Shown one piece after another: positions 19,136 through 26,933 of a DNA stretch of 37,813 bases (the stretch's first letter is position 1; every line of letters starts with the position of its first letter). The notes under the pieces were generated by a model. It saw only the letters and a list, made by a program, of their open reading frames with translations. It had not been told where the DNA came from and did not search any database. This stretch comes from Ignavibacteriales bacterium (lineage in GTDB: Bacteria > Bacteroidota > Ignavibacteria > Ignavibacteriales > Ignavibacteriaceae): the NCBI GenBank assembly GCA_016709765.1, contig JADJMD010000005.1, positions 1 to 37,813 of the forward strand, given 5' to 3'. A program made the position numbers and the translations under genes.

Positions 19136-19903
19136 ATGCAAACCATACTAGGTTCATCCGGTATAATAGGTACAGAGCTTGCCAAAGCTTTAACTAAATA
19201 TACGGACAAGATCAGACTTGTAAGCCGCAAGCCCAAACGTGTAAATCCAACAGATCAACTAGTTGTTGCTGATCTTACAAATGCACAACAAGTTTTATCC
19301 GCTGTTAATGGTTCTCAAGTTGTCTATCTAACCGTTGGACTTCAATACAAAATCAGCGTTTGGCAAAAACAATGGCCAGTAATTATGCAAAATGTTATTG
19401 ATGCTTGTAAAACACACAAAGCTAAACTTGTTTTCTTTGATAATGTTTATGCTTATGGTTTGGTAAATGGATGGATGAGAGAAGATACACGTATCAATCC
19501 AACTAGTAAAGGAAACAAAGCGCAATGGTTTATTGATGCGAATAAAAAACATTCGATGACTTACACTCCCGATGCAGGAAAAGCAACAGCACTTTTAGGA
19601 AATACGAATTCAGCCTACAATCAAATCTGGCATTTACCAACCGATAAAAATGTTTTAACAGGTAAGGAATTTATTGAGATTGCAGCAAAAGCATTTAGTG
19701 CTAAACCAAATTACACGGTTTTGAAAATGTGGATGATAAAAATGGTTGGATTGTTCATTCCTATTGTAAAAGAAAGTATTGAAATGCTATATCAAAACGA
19801 GTACGATTATTTATTTGACAGCACTAAGTTTGAAAAAGCATTTAATTTTGTCCCAATAAGTTATAAAGATGGTATTGCAGAAACTGTAAAATCAATGAAA
19901 TAA
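19136..19903 (+). CDS. NAD(P)-binding SDR/epimerase-type protein with apparent internal deletion
   Basis: I choose ATG 19136 (MQTILGSSGIIGTELAKALT), preceded by AGGAA, over the longer open frame from 19028. The GSSGIIG loop is the dinucleotide-binding site of extended/atypical SDRs, followed by SRKPKRVNPTDQLVVADLT, FFDNVYAYG and, later, TYTPDAGKATALLGN and IWHLPT. 256 residues. Homologues I recall have about 60 more residues between the 'NP.S.KG' stretch and 'KG.KAQWF', with a REIIARAADFYGP-like segment; here PTSKGNKAQWF joins these directly, in frame. This may be a real deletion between similar AAAGG(A)AA repeats or an assembly collapse. Function unknown. Its stop is 1 base from the convergent DinB stop. 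Confidence 0.8.
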   Translation: MQTILGSSGIIGTELAKALTKYTDKIRLVSRKPKRVNPTDQLVVADLTNAQQVLSAVNGSQVVYLTVGLQYKISVWQKQWPVIMQNVIDACKTHKAKLVFFDNVYAYGLVNGWMREDTRINPTSKGNKAQWFIDANKKHSMTYTPDAGKATALLGNTNSAYNQIWHLPTDKNVLTGKEFIEIAAKAFSAKPNYTVLKMWMIKMVGLFIPIVKESIEMLYQNEYDYLFDSTKFEKAFNFVPISYKDGIAETVKSMK

Positions 19904-19904
19904 A

Positions 19905-20423
19905 TTAAAATAATTTACCCCAGCCAGCTTTTGGTTTTCCCAGCCAAACCCAAGCAATAAAATCTGTTATTGGTGGTTCGCCACCAAGTTCTCGTAAGCG
20001 AGTATTAATTTGGGCGCGATGATATGTGCTGTGAGAAGCTACTTGAAGTATTGTTTCTTCAAGTGTTGCAGGTACAACTTTCTTTCCAATTCTTCTTTCC
20101 ATAAAAACAGACCATGGAATTTGAACTAATTTGCCTTTATCAAATTCATTTTGCAATGAGAAAAAATCGTTTAGCTTTTGTTGATATTCAAATCCCCATT
20201 TTGCAATTGACTTAAGATCAGCAAACTCTTCAGGTTTGGGAATTTCCCTTGGTGATTCATTCCACAAAAACAAAAAGGCATATTGTACTTGATGGATATG
20301 ATATAGAAGCTTTTTAATTCTTTCATCTTTGTCAGATTCTGAAAATGATAAAACTTTTTTCCAGACCTCTGCATCTGCCCACTTCATATGGTTAAATAAG
20401 GTTTCTATTGCTCCCGATTTCAT
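19905..20423 (-). CDS. DinB family protein (putative metal-dependent, DUF664-like)
   Basis: 172 intact residues forming the four-helix DinB bundle. The N-terminal helix reads ETLFNHMKWADAEVWKKVLS, the metal-binding His of the second helix is in LLYHIHQVQYAF, and the C-terminal pair is in VASHSTYHRAQINTRLRELG (H-x3-H), so the three-His site looks complete. Family members are often thiol S-transferases or hydrolases; the substrate is unknown. Cytosolic. It is the last gene of the minus-strand run with the Rof-like, YdeI-like and VOC genes, 10 bases after the Rof-like stop. Confidence 0.85.
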   Translation of the reverse strand: MKSGAIETLFNHMKWADAEVWKKVLSFSESDKDERIKKLLYHIHQVQYAFLFLWNESPREIPKPEEFADLKSIAKWGFEYQQKLNDFFSLQNEFDKGKLVQIPWSVFMERRIGKKVVPATLEETILQVASHSTYHRAQINTRLRELGGEPPITDFIAWVWLGKPKAGWGKLF

Positions 20424-20433
20424 ATTAATTCTT

Positions 20434-20679
20434 TCAGCAGTTTTTATTAAAAATTATATTATCTAGTTCCACCATATCATCCAGCCGAATAATTTTTCCA
20501 TCAATGGTTTTAAGAAACTCAATTTTATCCTTTGAAAATAAATCCGCAATTACACATTCAATTATCTCGTTTTCATTATTATCATTTGTATAAGAAAGCT
20601 TAATGACTTGTTTTCTTAAAGCCCGGAGTTCCAGTTCATTATAAAGTCCACACGCAATAGGTTTATACTCTTTGCTCAT
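20434..20679 (-). CDS. Rho-binding antiterminator-like protein (Rof/YaeO family)
   Basis: I start it at ATG 20679 (MSKEYKPIACGLYNELELRA), giving 81 residues; an earlier ATG at 20703 would overlap the upstream gene. The opening 'Y.PI.C..Y..LE' pattern matches Rof, and the later part (IECVIADLFSKDKIEFLKT, IIRLDDMVELDNI) follows the Sm-like fold in which Rof binds the RNA-binding domain of Rho and blocks termination. The identification comes from the N-terminal pattern and size, so it is good but not certain. It sits 2 bases after the YdeI-like stop and 10 bases before DinB, in a cluster of small soluble proteins. Confidence 0.7.
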   Translation of the reverse strand: MSKEYKPIACGLYNELELRALRKQVIKLSYTNDNNENEIIECVIADLFSKDKIEFLKTIDGKIIRLDDMVELDNIIFNKNC

Positions 20680-20681
20680 AT

Positions 20682-21296
20682 TTATTTCTTCATGTACTTC
20701 CAATTACGTGATTTTCCTTCAGCCATCCACTCAATCGCGGTTTCAATTCTGTGGTTCTTTGTGTCCTCAGTTTTTGCGTCAGTAATCCATTCAGCATACT
20801 CTCTTTTGTGTGATGGACTAAAAGCTTCGAAAGTTTTAACTGCTTTTTTATTTTTCTTTAATTGCTTTAGAAAATAACCTGGAATATCAATTTCTTTTTT
20901 TGAAGTTGGAGATTTTTTATAGGAAAGTTTTATTCCTTTTTCATTTAACATCATTGCTTCTTTAATGTGTGCACTAACTTTTTTATCCGCTGGAAGATCT
21001 TTTAATGACGTAATCTTTCCATAATGTCCCATCGCAGATTTAGATTTGGCAGTTGCAACAAAATTTTTATCTTTAATTAATGAGGCTTTCCAAAAACTAA
21101 ATGCACAATGTTTTTTAAACGATGCCATACTGCACATTGGCCCTTTATAATAAAAATGAGGGAAACCCCACTTTATTTTTTCTTCAACATCCGGGCAACC
21201 AGTATGCACCAATTTTCTAAAATGAATTAAAACAGGTCTTGCAAACTCTGCTGCTTATGAAATATATAAATCAACCTTAGGCTCCTTATATCCCAT
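20682..21296 (-). CDS. YdeI/OmdA-like protein with DUF1801-type N-terminus, interrupted by an in-frame TAA
   Basis: The long frame starts at 21212 (MVHTGCPDVEEKIKWGFPHF), but the same frame continues upstream as EFARPVLIHFRKLVHTG to a TAA at 21257-21255, and beyond it as MGYKEPKVDLYIS from ATG 21296. The usual family start ('MG..NP.VD.YI.KA..FA.PIL.HLR') therefore crosses the stop, where a Lys codon AAA would be expected: a single substitution, not an indel. The C-terminal part has DLPADKKVSAHIKEAM, SHKREYAEWITDAKTEDTK and WMAEGKSRNWKYMKK, typical of YdeI/OmpD-associated proteins (cytosolic, function unsettled). If the stop is real, translation may restart at 21212 and lose the first 28 residues. 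Confidence 0.8.
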
Positions 21297-21307
21297 AAAT
21301 ATTCTTT

Positions 21308-21766
21308 CTATTTATCCCACTTTTGAAGTTCTATCATATTACCTTCCGGATCTTTTACATAACACCATGTTACTTTTTTCCCATCTGATCTTTTTAATGA
21401 AATTGTTTTCCCTACTTTATTTCCGCCGTTTTCAATAACCATTTTATAAGCAATATTAACATTATTTACTTCAAATGCGAGATGAGTTAATCCTGGAGTA
21501 TTTACTTTTCGGTTTTGTTTTTTAAGTACTGGAGAATATGAAAATATTTCTAAAGTCGGTCCGTTTGTTTTATAACCTGGCAATCGAAGATGAACGCCAC
21601 GTAATAACACGTTTTTAATGTTAACAGCAGAATCTAAATCTTTTCCATTATACTTTCTAATTGGTGGAACGATTGAACATCCAAATACTTTGATATAAAA
21701 ATCTGCAAGTCGTTTCCAATTTTTTGCAACAATGTTTGTGTGGACGTATTTGATTTTTAATGACAT
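21308..21766 (-). CDS. VOC (glyoxalase/bleomycin resistance) family protein
   Basis: 152 intact residues with the two beta-alpha-beta-beta-beta modules of the fold. The four metal-ligand positions are all present: His9 (KYVHTNIV), Glu73 (TLEIFSY), His95 (PGLTHLAFEV) and Glu146 (NMIELQKW), so it is probably an active metalloenzyme. VOC enzymes include glyoxalase I, dioxygenases and antibiotic-resistance proteins; nothing here picks one. Cytosolic. 11 bases separate its stop from the ATG of the YdeI-like gene, so they are probably co-transcribed. Confidence 0.88.
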   Translation of the reverse strand: MSLKIKYVHTNIVAKNWKRLADFYIKVFGCSIVPPIRKYNGKDLDSAVNIKNVLLRGVHLRLPGYKTNGPTLEIFSYSPVLKKQNRKVNTPGLTHLAFEVNNVNIAYKMVIENGGNKVGKTISLKRSDGKKVTWCYVKDPEGNMIELQKWDK

Positions 21767-21897
21767 TAATATTCTCCATTCCGAATTAGTATTAAGCCAA
21801 AATTAAATAACAATAAACTTATCAGAAAATTACTATTTCCCATCTAGTTGTTTTAAGATTTATAATTCTTCTATTACCAAATTCCGAAAATAGTTTA

Positions 21898-22137
21898 CTA
21901 TTCGTCTTCGGGAAGGGCTTCAAATTCTTGTTTCTTGTCTGCAAACCATTTATTCATAGCATCAGGATCTTTCATTAATTCCATCATTTCATTCATCTTT
22001 TTAATATGTGCCTCATCACCCTTCTGAAACATATCCAGACCATGCTTTTTACTCAATTCAGCTATTTCCTCAAAACTGTCAGTTTTAAATTCTTTATTAC
22101 AAGCCCCAGCAAGTTGATTACAAGTCATCGTTTTCAT
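21898..22137 (-). CDS. DUF1059-like small protein
   Basis: 79 residues starting MKTMTCNQLAGACNKEFKTD, with Cys6 and Cys13 spaced as in DUF1059 (C-x6-C), then a helical Met/Glu-rich tail (HIKKMNEMMELMKDPDAMNK) that ends LPEDE. DUF1059 proteins are small cytosolic proteins of unknown function, often with His and Cys suggesting metal binding; here only one His follows the motif closely (KKHGLDM). Preceded by AGGAAGCATAAAAA. It is separated by 131 bases from the VOC gene downstream. Confidence 0.75.
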   Translation of the reverse strand: MKTMTCNQLAGACNKEFKTDSFEEIAELSKKHGLDMFQKGDEAHIKKMNEMMELMKDPDAMNKWFADKKQEFEALPEDE

Positions 22138-22177
22138 TTTTTATGCTTCCTATAAATATTTGTATAGAATTCTTTAT

Positions 22178-22209
22178 GAAAAAAATCCCCTCACATTTGG
22201 AGGGGATTT
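22178..22209 (-). terminator. Rho-independent terminator of the secreted unknown gene
   Basis: Minus-strand AATCCCCT (22208-22201) pairs with AGGGGATT (22191-22184) and is followed by TTTTTTT. It begins 7 bases after the stop at 22216 and ends 41 bases upstream of the DUF1059 start. Confidence 0.88.
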
Positions 22210-22215
22210 GAAAAA

Positions 22216-22989
22216 TTATTTTTTAACATATCCAAGATCTGGTCGTGGGTAACCATATTTATTTTCAATTGAAATAATGTACTGAGACATTTTGCCCCAA
22301 AGAGTACCTGCTTCCGCTTCCATTACTGCATTTTCTTCTTTTTGAGTTATGTAAAAATCTGCACCATCTTTATAACTTTCTGTTAATGCAATCATGTTAT
22401 TATCTAATCCCAACTCGATAAGCCAAATTGTGTACCCTGAATTAATCTTTTTGTCCTCGTATAGTTTCTTCCATTCTGTTAGGATATCCATTACTTCTTT
22501 TCTGTTTTCCATTTTGTAGGTGAAGAACATCCAATGAATAAAATTTGATTCCTCCTGTTTTAGTCTTGGAGTTTTAGGCATGTAGGAATATTTAGCTGAT
22601 CTTGTGGCAATAAAATCTTTACTACTTTCTATGGTGGAATTATTTTCTACCATAAACTTATTCCATTTTTCTTTTCCAACCTTTTCTATTGCAGAACTAA
22701 ATATCCCTTGCATTTTATCTATTTCTGCATAATTAGCAATAGGAATTAAATAATAATAATGACCATCATCTCTTTGTGATGCCTGAATATACGGCAAGTC
22801 AAGTCCGGCTCCATTCATTAGTTCAACCCATTCTTTGGAAGTTGATTCATATTTATCCCACTTGTCAACTTTAACGGTTTCTTCGTGCACCATAAACAAT
22901 TGATCGTTCATTTCTTGTGAGAATGAAAGTGTTGAAAGTAAAGACATCCCACAAATTAAAAAGATAGAGAACATAGAAAGTTTACGCAT
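22216..22989 (-). CDS. Secreted protein of unknown function (possible dimeric alpha-beta-barrel repeats)
   Basis: 257 intact residues; start ATG 22989 follows AAGGAGGCCCTT-type ribosome site. Signal peptide MRKLSMFSIFLICGMSLLST ending near LSFSQE. The mature part has two similar halves, one with HYYYLIPIANYAEIDKMQG and the other with IWLIELGLDNNMIALTESYK, a pattern compatible with duplicated ferredoxin-like (ABM/NIPSNAP-like) domains, but this is a structural guess. No catalytic motif recognised. No lipobox and no T9SS tail, so periplasmic is most likely. Monocistronic with its own strong terminator. Confidence 0.8.
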   Translation of the reverse strand: MRKLSMFSIFLICGMSLLSTLSFSQEMNDQLFMVHEETVKVDKWDKYESTSKEWVELMNGAGLDLPYIQASQRDDGHYYYLIPIANYAEIDKMQGIFSSAIEKVGKEKWNKFMVENNSTIESSKDFIATRSAKYSYMPKTPRLKQEESNFIHWMFFTYKMENRKEVMDILTEWKKLYEDKKINSGYTIWLIELGLDNNMIALTESYKDGADFYITQKEENAVMEAEAGTLWGKMSQYIISIENKYGYPRPDLGYVKK

Positions 22990-23256
22990 AAGGGCCTCCT
23001 TATAATGATTAATTATTATTTGTTATGACACTAAATCGGAAAAGTGTTTTATGTTGAGGAAAAACTATAGAATCCACCGATTAGTTGCAACAAGATAATT
23101 ATTTATCCATAGCAGTAGTTGGTTTCGTTCAGCAGTTTGGTTTTGTAGATACACCAATCACCGATTTATAATTGACCCGATTATTACTGAACAATTTAAC
23201 TCTCATCTTATCTAAACAAACAAATCACATCTTTATAATTTTTAAGGGAAAATATC

Positions 23257-24547
23257 TTGAAAAAAGAATCAATCACACTTCGAATAATTTTAATAGCAGC
23301 GGTAATAATAATATTGCTTGTTCCACTCTTTATGATTCAATCATTAATAACTGAAAGACAATATTATAGGGATGAAGCTGTGCGAGAAGTAAGCAAAAGT
23401 TGGGCTGAAGCACAAACTGTGGGTGGACCAATTTTAACTCTAATTGACAAAAGTGAAAATTTGGATAAAGAAGGAAACAAATTCAATACTTACATTCGAC
23501 ACCATTATTTGCCTGATAGTTTGATTTACAATGTTGAAGTTGTTCCTGAAAAAAGGAGACGCGGTATTTATGATATTTTACTTTACACCGCAAAAATTAA
23601 TATCAGCGGATCAATTAACATAGACACTATAAGGGAAAAATTTTCAAATCAAAAATTTGATCAATCTTTTCTTTCAATTAATGTCAGTGATTTAAAGGGA
23701 ATACAAAATGAACCGCAGCTAAAAATAAATGAATCCACATTATCTCTTTTTCCAGGATTAAAAAATATAGACATTTATCAAAATGGATTATTTGCAGATG
23801 TTCAGCTAAATGAAAATACAAACAAGTTTGATTTTAATTTAGAATTAAATTTAAACGGTATTGATGATCTTTCATTTTTGCCTGTTGGTAAATCTACAAT
23901 GGTAAAAGTAAAATCATCGTGGAATAATCCAAGTTTTAGCGGGACGTTTTTTGCCTTTTTCAAGGACAGTCAATAAAGATGGATTCAGCGCGGACTGGAA
24001 AGTAAATCATTTTAACAGAAGTTTTCCACAAAACTGGGATGACAATGCTGAAAATATTTTTCAAAGTACGTTTGGAATAAAATTTCTAATACCAGTTGAT
24101 GAGTATCAACAAACTATACGTACATCAAAATATGGTTTAATGATAATTGTACTAACCTTTCTTAGCCTTTTTATGATAGAACTTTTTGGGGAAATCACAA
24201 TACATCCAATTCAATATCTTTTAGTCGGTTTGGCATTAGTTATTTTTTATTCGTTACTGCTTTCAATTTCAGAATATCTCTCTTTTGATTTTTCATATTT
24301 GATATCTTCTTTACTTGTCATCTCATTAATTAGCTTTTATGTAAAGAACATCTATAAAAGCTTTAAGGTTGGTGGATTAATTTTTACCGCATTAATAGTT
24401 TTCTACGGATTTATGTACACAATACTTTTATTACAAGATTACTCTTTATTGATTGGAAACATCGCTTTGTTCTTAATACTTGCAATAGTAATGATGCTAA
24501 CACGTAAATTAAATTGGTTTGAGGTTCTAAAGTCTAAAACAACTTAG
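23257..24547 (+). CDS. creD: CreD-like inner membrane protein, one frameshift
   Basis: Starts with TTG at 23257, AAGGG 9 bases upstream. N-terminal membrane helix (IILIAAVIIILLVPLFMIQS) followed by ITERQYYRDEAVREVSKSWA and QTVGGPILTL, which match CreD closely. The large periplasmic domain ends at a break near 23945: removing one T from the T6 run joins SGTFLPFSRTVNKDGFSADW, and the second part carries five or six C-terminal helices (YGLMIIVLTFLSLFMIELFG, IQYLLVGLALVIFYSLLLS). About 430 residues, near the family's 450. CreD is an inner-membrane protein of the CreBC regulon in E. coli with poorly known function; no creB or creC lies in this window. Ends convergently, followed by a strong hairpin. 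Confidence 0.88.
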
Positions 24548-24568
24548 AATATAAAAAGGAGGTAGATT

Positions 24569-24613
24569 ATCAGCCTTCAGCAACAATATATGTTGCGCTG
24601 AAGGCTGATTTTA
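24569..24613 (+). terminator. Long hairpin terminator after creD
   Basis: ATCAGCCTTCAGC (24569-24581) pairs with GCTGAAGGCTGAT (24597-24609), a 13-base perfect stem with inner AACA/TGTT pairing, then TTTTAAT. Lying between convergent genes it may stop transcripts from both sides, though only the plus side has a T-run. Confidence 0.8.
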
Positions 24614-24617
24614 ATAA

Positions 24618-25079
24618 TTAATTTCTTCCAAAAAGTTCTGTAAGATTTAATGTTGGGGACCGTGTTTTACTTGCAAGCGTTACATAAGTTAAAGCAAGCT
24701 CTTCTTTGCCCGCTCCAAGAACTGTACTTACCAGACCCAGCGCTTCTCCGAGTTTTTCCGGTTCAATATTTTTTGTAACACGAGTCCATATTTCTTCTTC
24801 AAGTGCGTTAAATGCTGTGTGTACTTCGTGCAAACCAAAGCCGGCATTAAATCTTTCCGTAGCAATTTGTGATGCATACTCTTTCATCGGAAGAAGTTTT
24901 TTCTCAACAACACATTGCTGAGTAAGGGTTAAAAGATTAAGTAATCTTTTTTTGTTATCCGTGGGTGATGATTTATCATAAGATTTTAAATGTGCGCAGT
25001 TTAATAATTGTGTTGCGCTTTCTAAAATTTCTGCACTTTGCGTACTTAATAATTCTTTTAAATCCATTTTAAATTCCAT
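24618..25079 (-). CDS. RsbRD N-terminal-like helical domain protein, stand-alone
   Basis: 153 intact residues; either ATG 25079 or ATG 25067 (MDLKELL) could be the start and no clear ribosome site decides. All-helical sequence: ELLSTQSAEILESATQLLN, RLLNLLTLTQQCVVE, YASQIATERFNAGFGLHEV and EEEIWTRVTKNI. The 'A..RF..GF.L.EV..A...L' stretch resembles the RsbRD_N domain found ahead of STAS or kinase domains in stress-signalling proteins. Here no STAS, kinase or other output domain follows. Cytosolic, role unknown; perhaps a sensor partner acting in trans (inference). 55 bases downstream of the MFS gene stop. Confidence 0.6.
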   Translation of the reverse strand: MEFKMDLKELLSTQSAEILESATQLLNCAHLKSYDKSSPTDNKKRLLNLLTLTQQCVVEKKLLPMKEYASQIATERFNAGFGLHEVHTAFNALEEEIWTRVTKNIEPEKLGEALGLVSTVLGAGKEELALTYVTLASKTRSPTLNLTELFGRN

Positions 25080-25134
25080 TTGTTTTTTATATTACAAAAT
25101 TACAAAAGGTTTTGAACAGAAATAATGACAAAAT

Positions 25135-26334
25135 CTATTTCTTAATTTTATTTACCAAACTGTTATCCTTAATAAAAAACATTAATACTGTAGTTATTAA
25201 TCCTAATACAAAAGCACCGCTCCATAAAATCACTGAGCCGTAATGCTGATAAACAACTGTTCCAAGCCACGGACCTGCGGAAAAGGCAAAACTAAATGTC
25301 ATTTGATAATATCCCATATACTCGCCGCGTTTATTTGCCGGTGCAATTTCTGAAGTATATGCTGCAGTAATTGGAAAGAACACCATTTCACCAAATGTAA
25401 AAACTACAATTGCTATAACAAGTGGCACTACAGTATTAGCAATTGCAAAGCCGCCAAAACCTATTCCTGCAAGTAACGCTCCAATCATTAATGATTTTTT
25501 ATACGGTGTGTCATTCATCCAATTGTTAAGCGGAACTTCTAAAAATATTATCAACACAGTATTGATAGCACCAAACAATCCAAATGCCGCAGTTGTATAA
25601 CCCAAGTCATCAACAATGTATAATGGCAGCGCACCAAGATGCTGGAAGAAAACAAGGTTTGCCGGAATAATAGCAAAAAGGAAAAACAAAAAACTTTTAT
25701 CGTTTAGTATTTCAAATCGTAACTGTGGTTTTTCTATGCTAACTTCTTCAATTTTTTCTGCCGTTAATGAAGACCATTTTGTTGTGCTCAAATAAATTCC
25801 CGCAGCAATAGAAGCAACAGCATTTGCATAAAATAAATAATGGTAGTCTATTAATGTTAAGAATCCACCGATAACAGGGCCTACACTCATTCCGGCATTA
25901 ATTGCAAGACGGTTGAGTGCAAAAGCAATTCGCCGTTGTGAAGGTGCAACAATCTCAGTAATCATAGAAAGGTTTGCCGGGCGGAATGCCTCGTTAACGG
26001 CAGCAAGTATAAAGGATGCAACTAAAATCCAATAATAATCGGATACAAATGAGTAAACAAAAAATAAAATTCCGGAACCAAACAAAGCGAACTTCATTAC
26101 TTTTAATGAACCAAGTTTATCTGAAAGTTTTCCGGTTATTGGTGCGGCAAGAAATGCTGCGGCACCGTAAACAAGTAAAGCTGTTCCGGCTTCTGCGGGG
26201 CTAACACCAATTTTTTTTGTAAGATAAAGTGCAAGAAAAGGAAGAACCATTGTTCCGGAACGATTTATAAGTGATGTAAAAAACAACACCCACATATCGT
26301 GTGGAAGACCTTTTAATCCTTTATAGGGATTCAT
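25135..26334 (-). CDS. Major facilitator superfamily transporter
   Basis: 399 intact residues with about 12 membrane helices. Motif A between helices 2 and 3 reads GKLSDKLGSLKVMK (G-x-L-S-D-x-x-G), and the helix 4-5 region is LAAVNEAFRPANLSMITEI then NRLAINAGMSVGPVIGGFL, as in drug-efflux-like MFS (MdtH/YfmO type). Inner membrane, proton-coupled export of small molecules is most likely; the substrate cannot be told. Its start is 6 bases after the YfiT-like stop, and together with UbiA it forms an apparent operon. Confidence 0.9.
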   Translation of the reverse strand: MNPYKGLKGLPHDMWVLFFTSLINRSGTMVLPFLALYLTKKIGVSPAEAGTALLVYGAAAFLAAPITGKLSDKLGSLKVMKFALFGSGILFFVYSFVSDYYWILVASFILAAVNEAFRPANLSMITEIVAPSQRRIAFALNRLAINAGMSVGPVIGGFLTLIDYHYLFYANAVASIAAGIYLSTTKWSSLTAEKIEEVSIEKPQLRFEILNDKSFLFFLFAIIPANLVFFQHLGALPLYIVDDLGYTTAAFGLFGAINTVLIIFLEVPLNNWMNDTPYKKSLMIGALLAGIGFGGFAIANTVVPLVIAIVVFTFGEMVFFPITAAYTSEIAPANKRGEYMGYYQMTFSFAFSAGPWLGTVVYQHYGSVILWSGAFVLGLITTVLMFFIKDNSLVNKIKK

Positions 26335-26340
26335 AAAAAA

Positions 26341-26877
26341 TTACCAGCCCATTTTCTTTTTTAATTCAGTTATGTGGGCAAGATGATGTTTGCTGTGCCA
26401 GGCATAAAGTGCAAGTGTTTTGCTAACAGTAATATTTCCCCAGTCTGGATATTGCATAGTTCTTTCAAACTGTTCATCAGTTAATGAGCTTATAAGAATT
26501 ACCCATCTGTTGTGAAGTAAATCTAAAAGAGTTAATGAAAGTTCTATTGGTGTTTCAAATATATCTTTCAGTTCTGCCCAAAGTTGTTCTTCATAAGATT
26601 TTATTTTGGGATTGTCTTCCGTAAGCGCAAGTTTAAATCTTACATAAGCAATTAAGTGACTATCCGGCAAATGATGAATGACTTGCCTGACAGTCCAACC
26701 ACCATCACGATAAGGTGTATCTAATTGTTGAACAGAAAGATTTTCAACTTCTTTTCTTAATAATTCCGGAAGTGATTCGATTGTTTTGATAAATTTATTT
26801 TGCATTTCTTTTGTAACGATTATATTTCTATCAAACTTGCCAATCGGGTAACTTGGATCTTTTGCATCGGGACTCAT
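26341..26877 (-). CDS. YfiT/BstA-like DinB-superfamily metal-dependent hydrolase or thiol transferase
   Basis: 178 intact residues. It matches Bacillus YfiT-type proteins along its length: YPIGKFDR near the start, LDTPYRDGGWTVRQVIHHLP, RFKLALTEDNPKIKSYEE and LYAWHSKHHLAHI at the end. The zinc ligands of YfiT (His67, His160, His164) correspond to His68, His161 and His165. Members include bacillithiol S-transferases; whether this organism makes bacillithiol is unknown, so the general call is safer. Cytosolic. Between UbiA (56 bases) and MFS (6 bases) on the same strand. Confidence 0.88.
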   Translation of the reverse strand: MSPDAKDPSYPIGKFDRNIIVTKEMQNKFIKTIESLPELLRKEVENLSVQQLDTPYRDGGWTVRQVIHHLPDSHLIAYVRFKLALTEDNPKIKSYEEQLWAELKDIFETPIELSLTLLDLLHNRWVILISSLTDEQFERTMQYPDWGNITVSKTLALYAWHSKHHLAHITELKKKMGW

Positions 26878-26933
26878 TATAAATTTTTAGCGGGGAAAGT
26901 TAAGAAAAGTATGGATAAGTGACGTGCTGAAAA

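Noticed and set aside
24553..24563. Perfect ribosome-binding sequence AAAAAGGAGGT after creD
   Set aside because: No start codon with an open frame follows; the next bases form the terminator hairpin.
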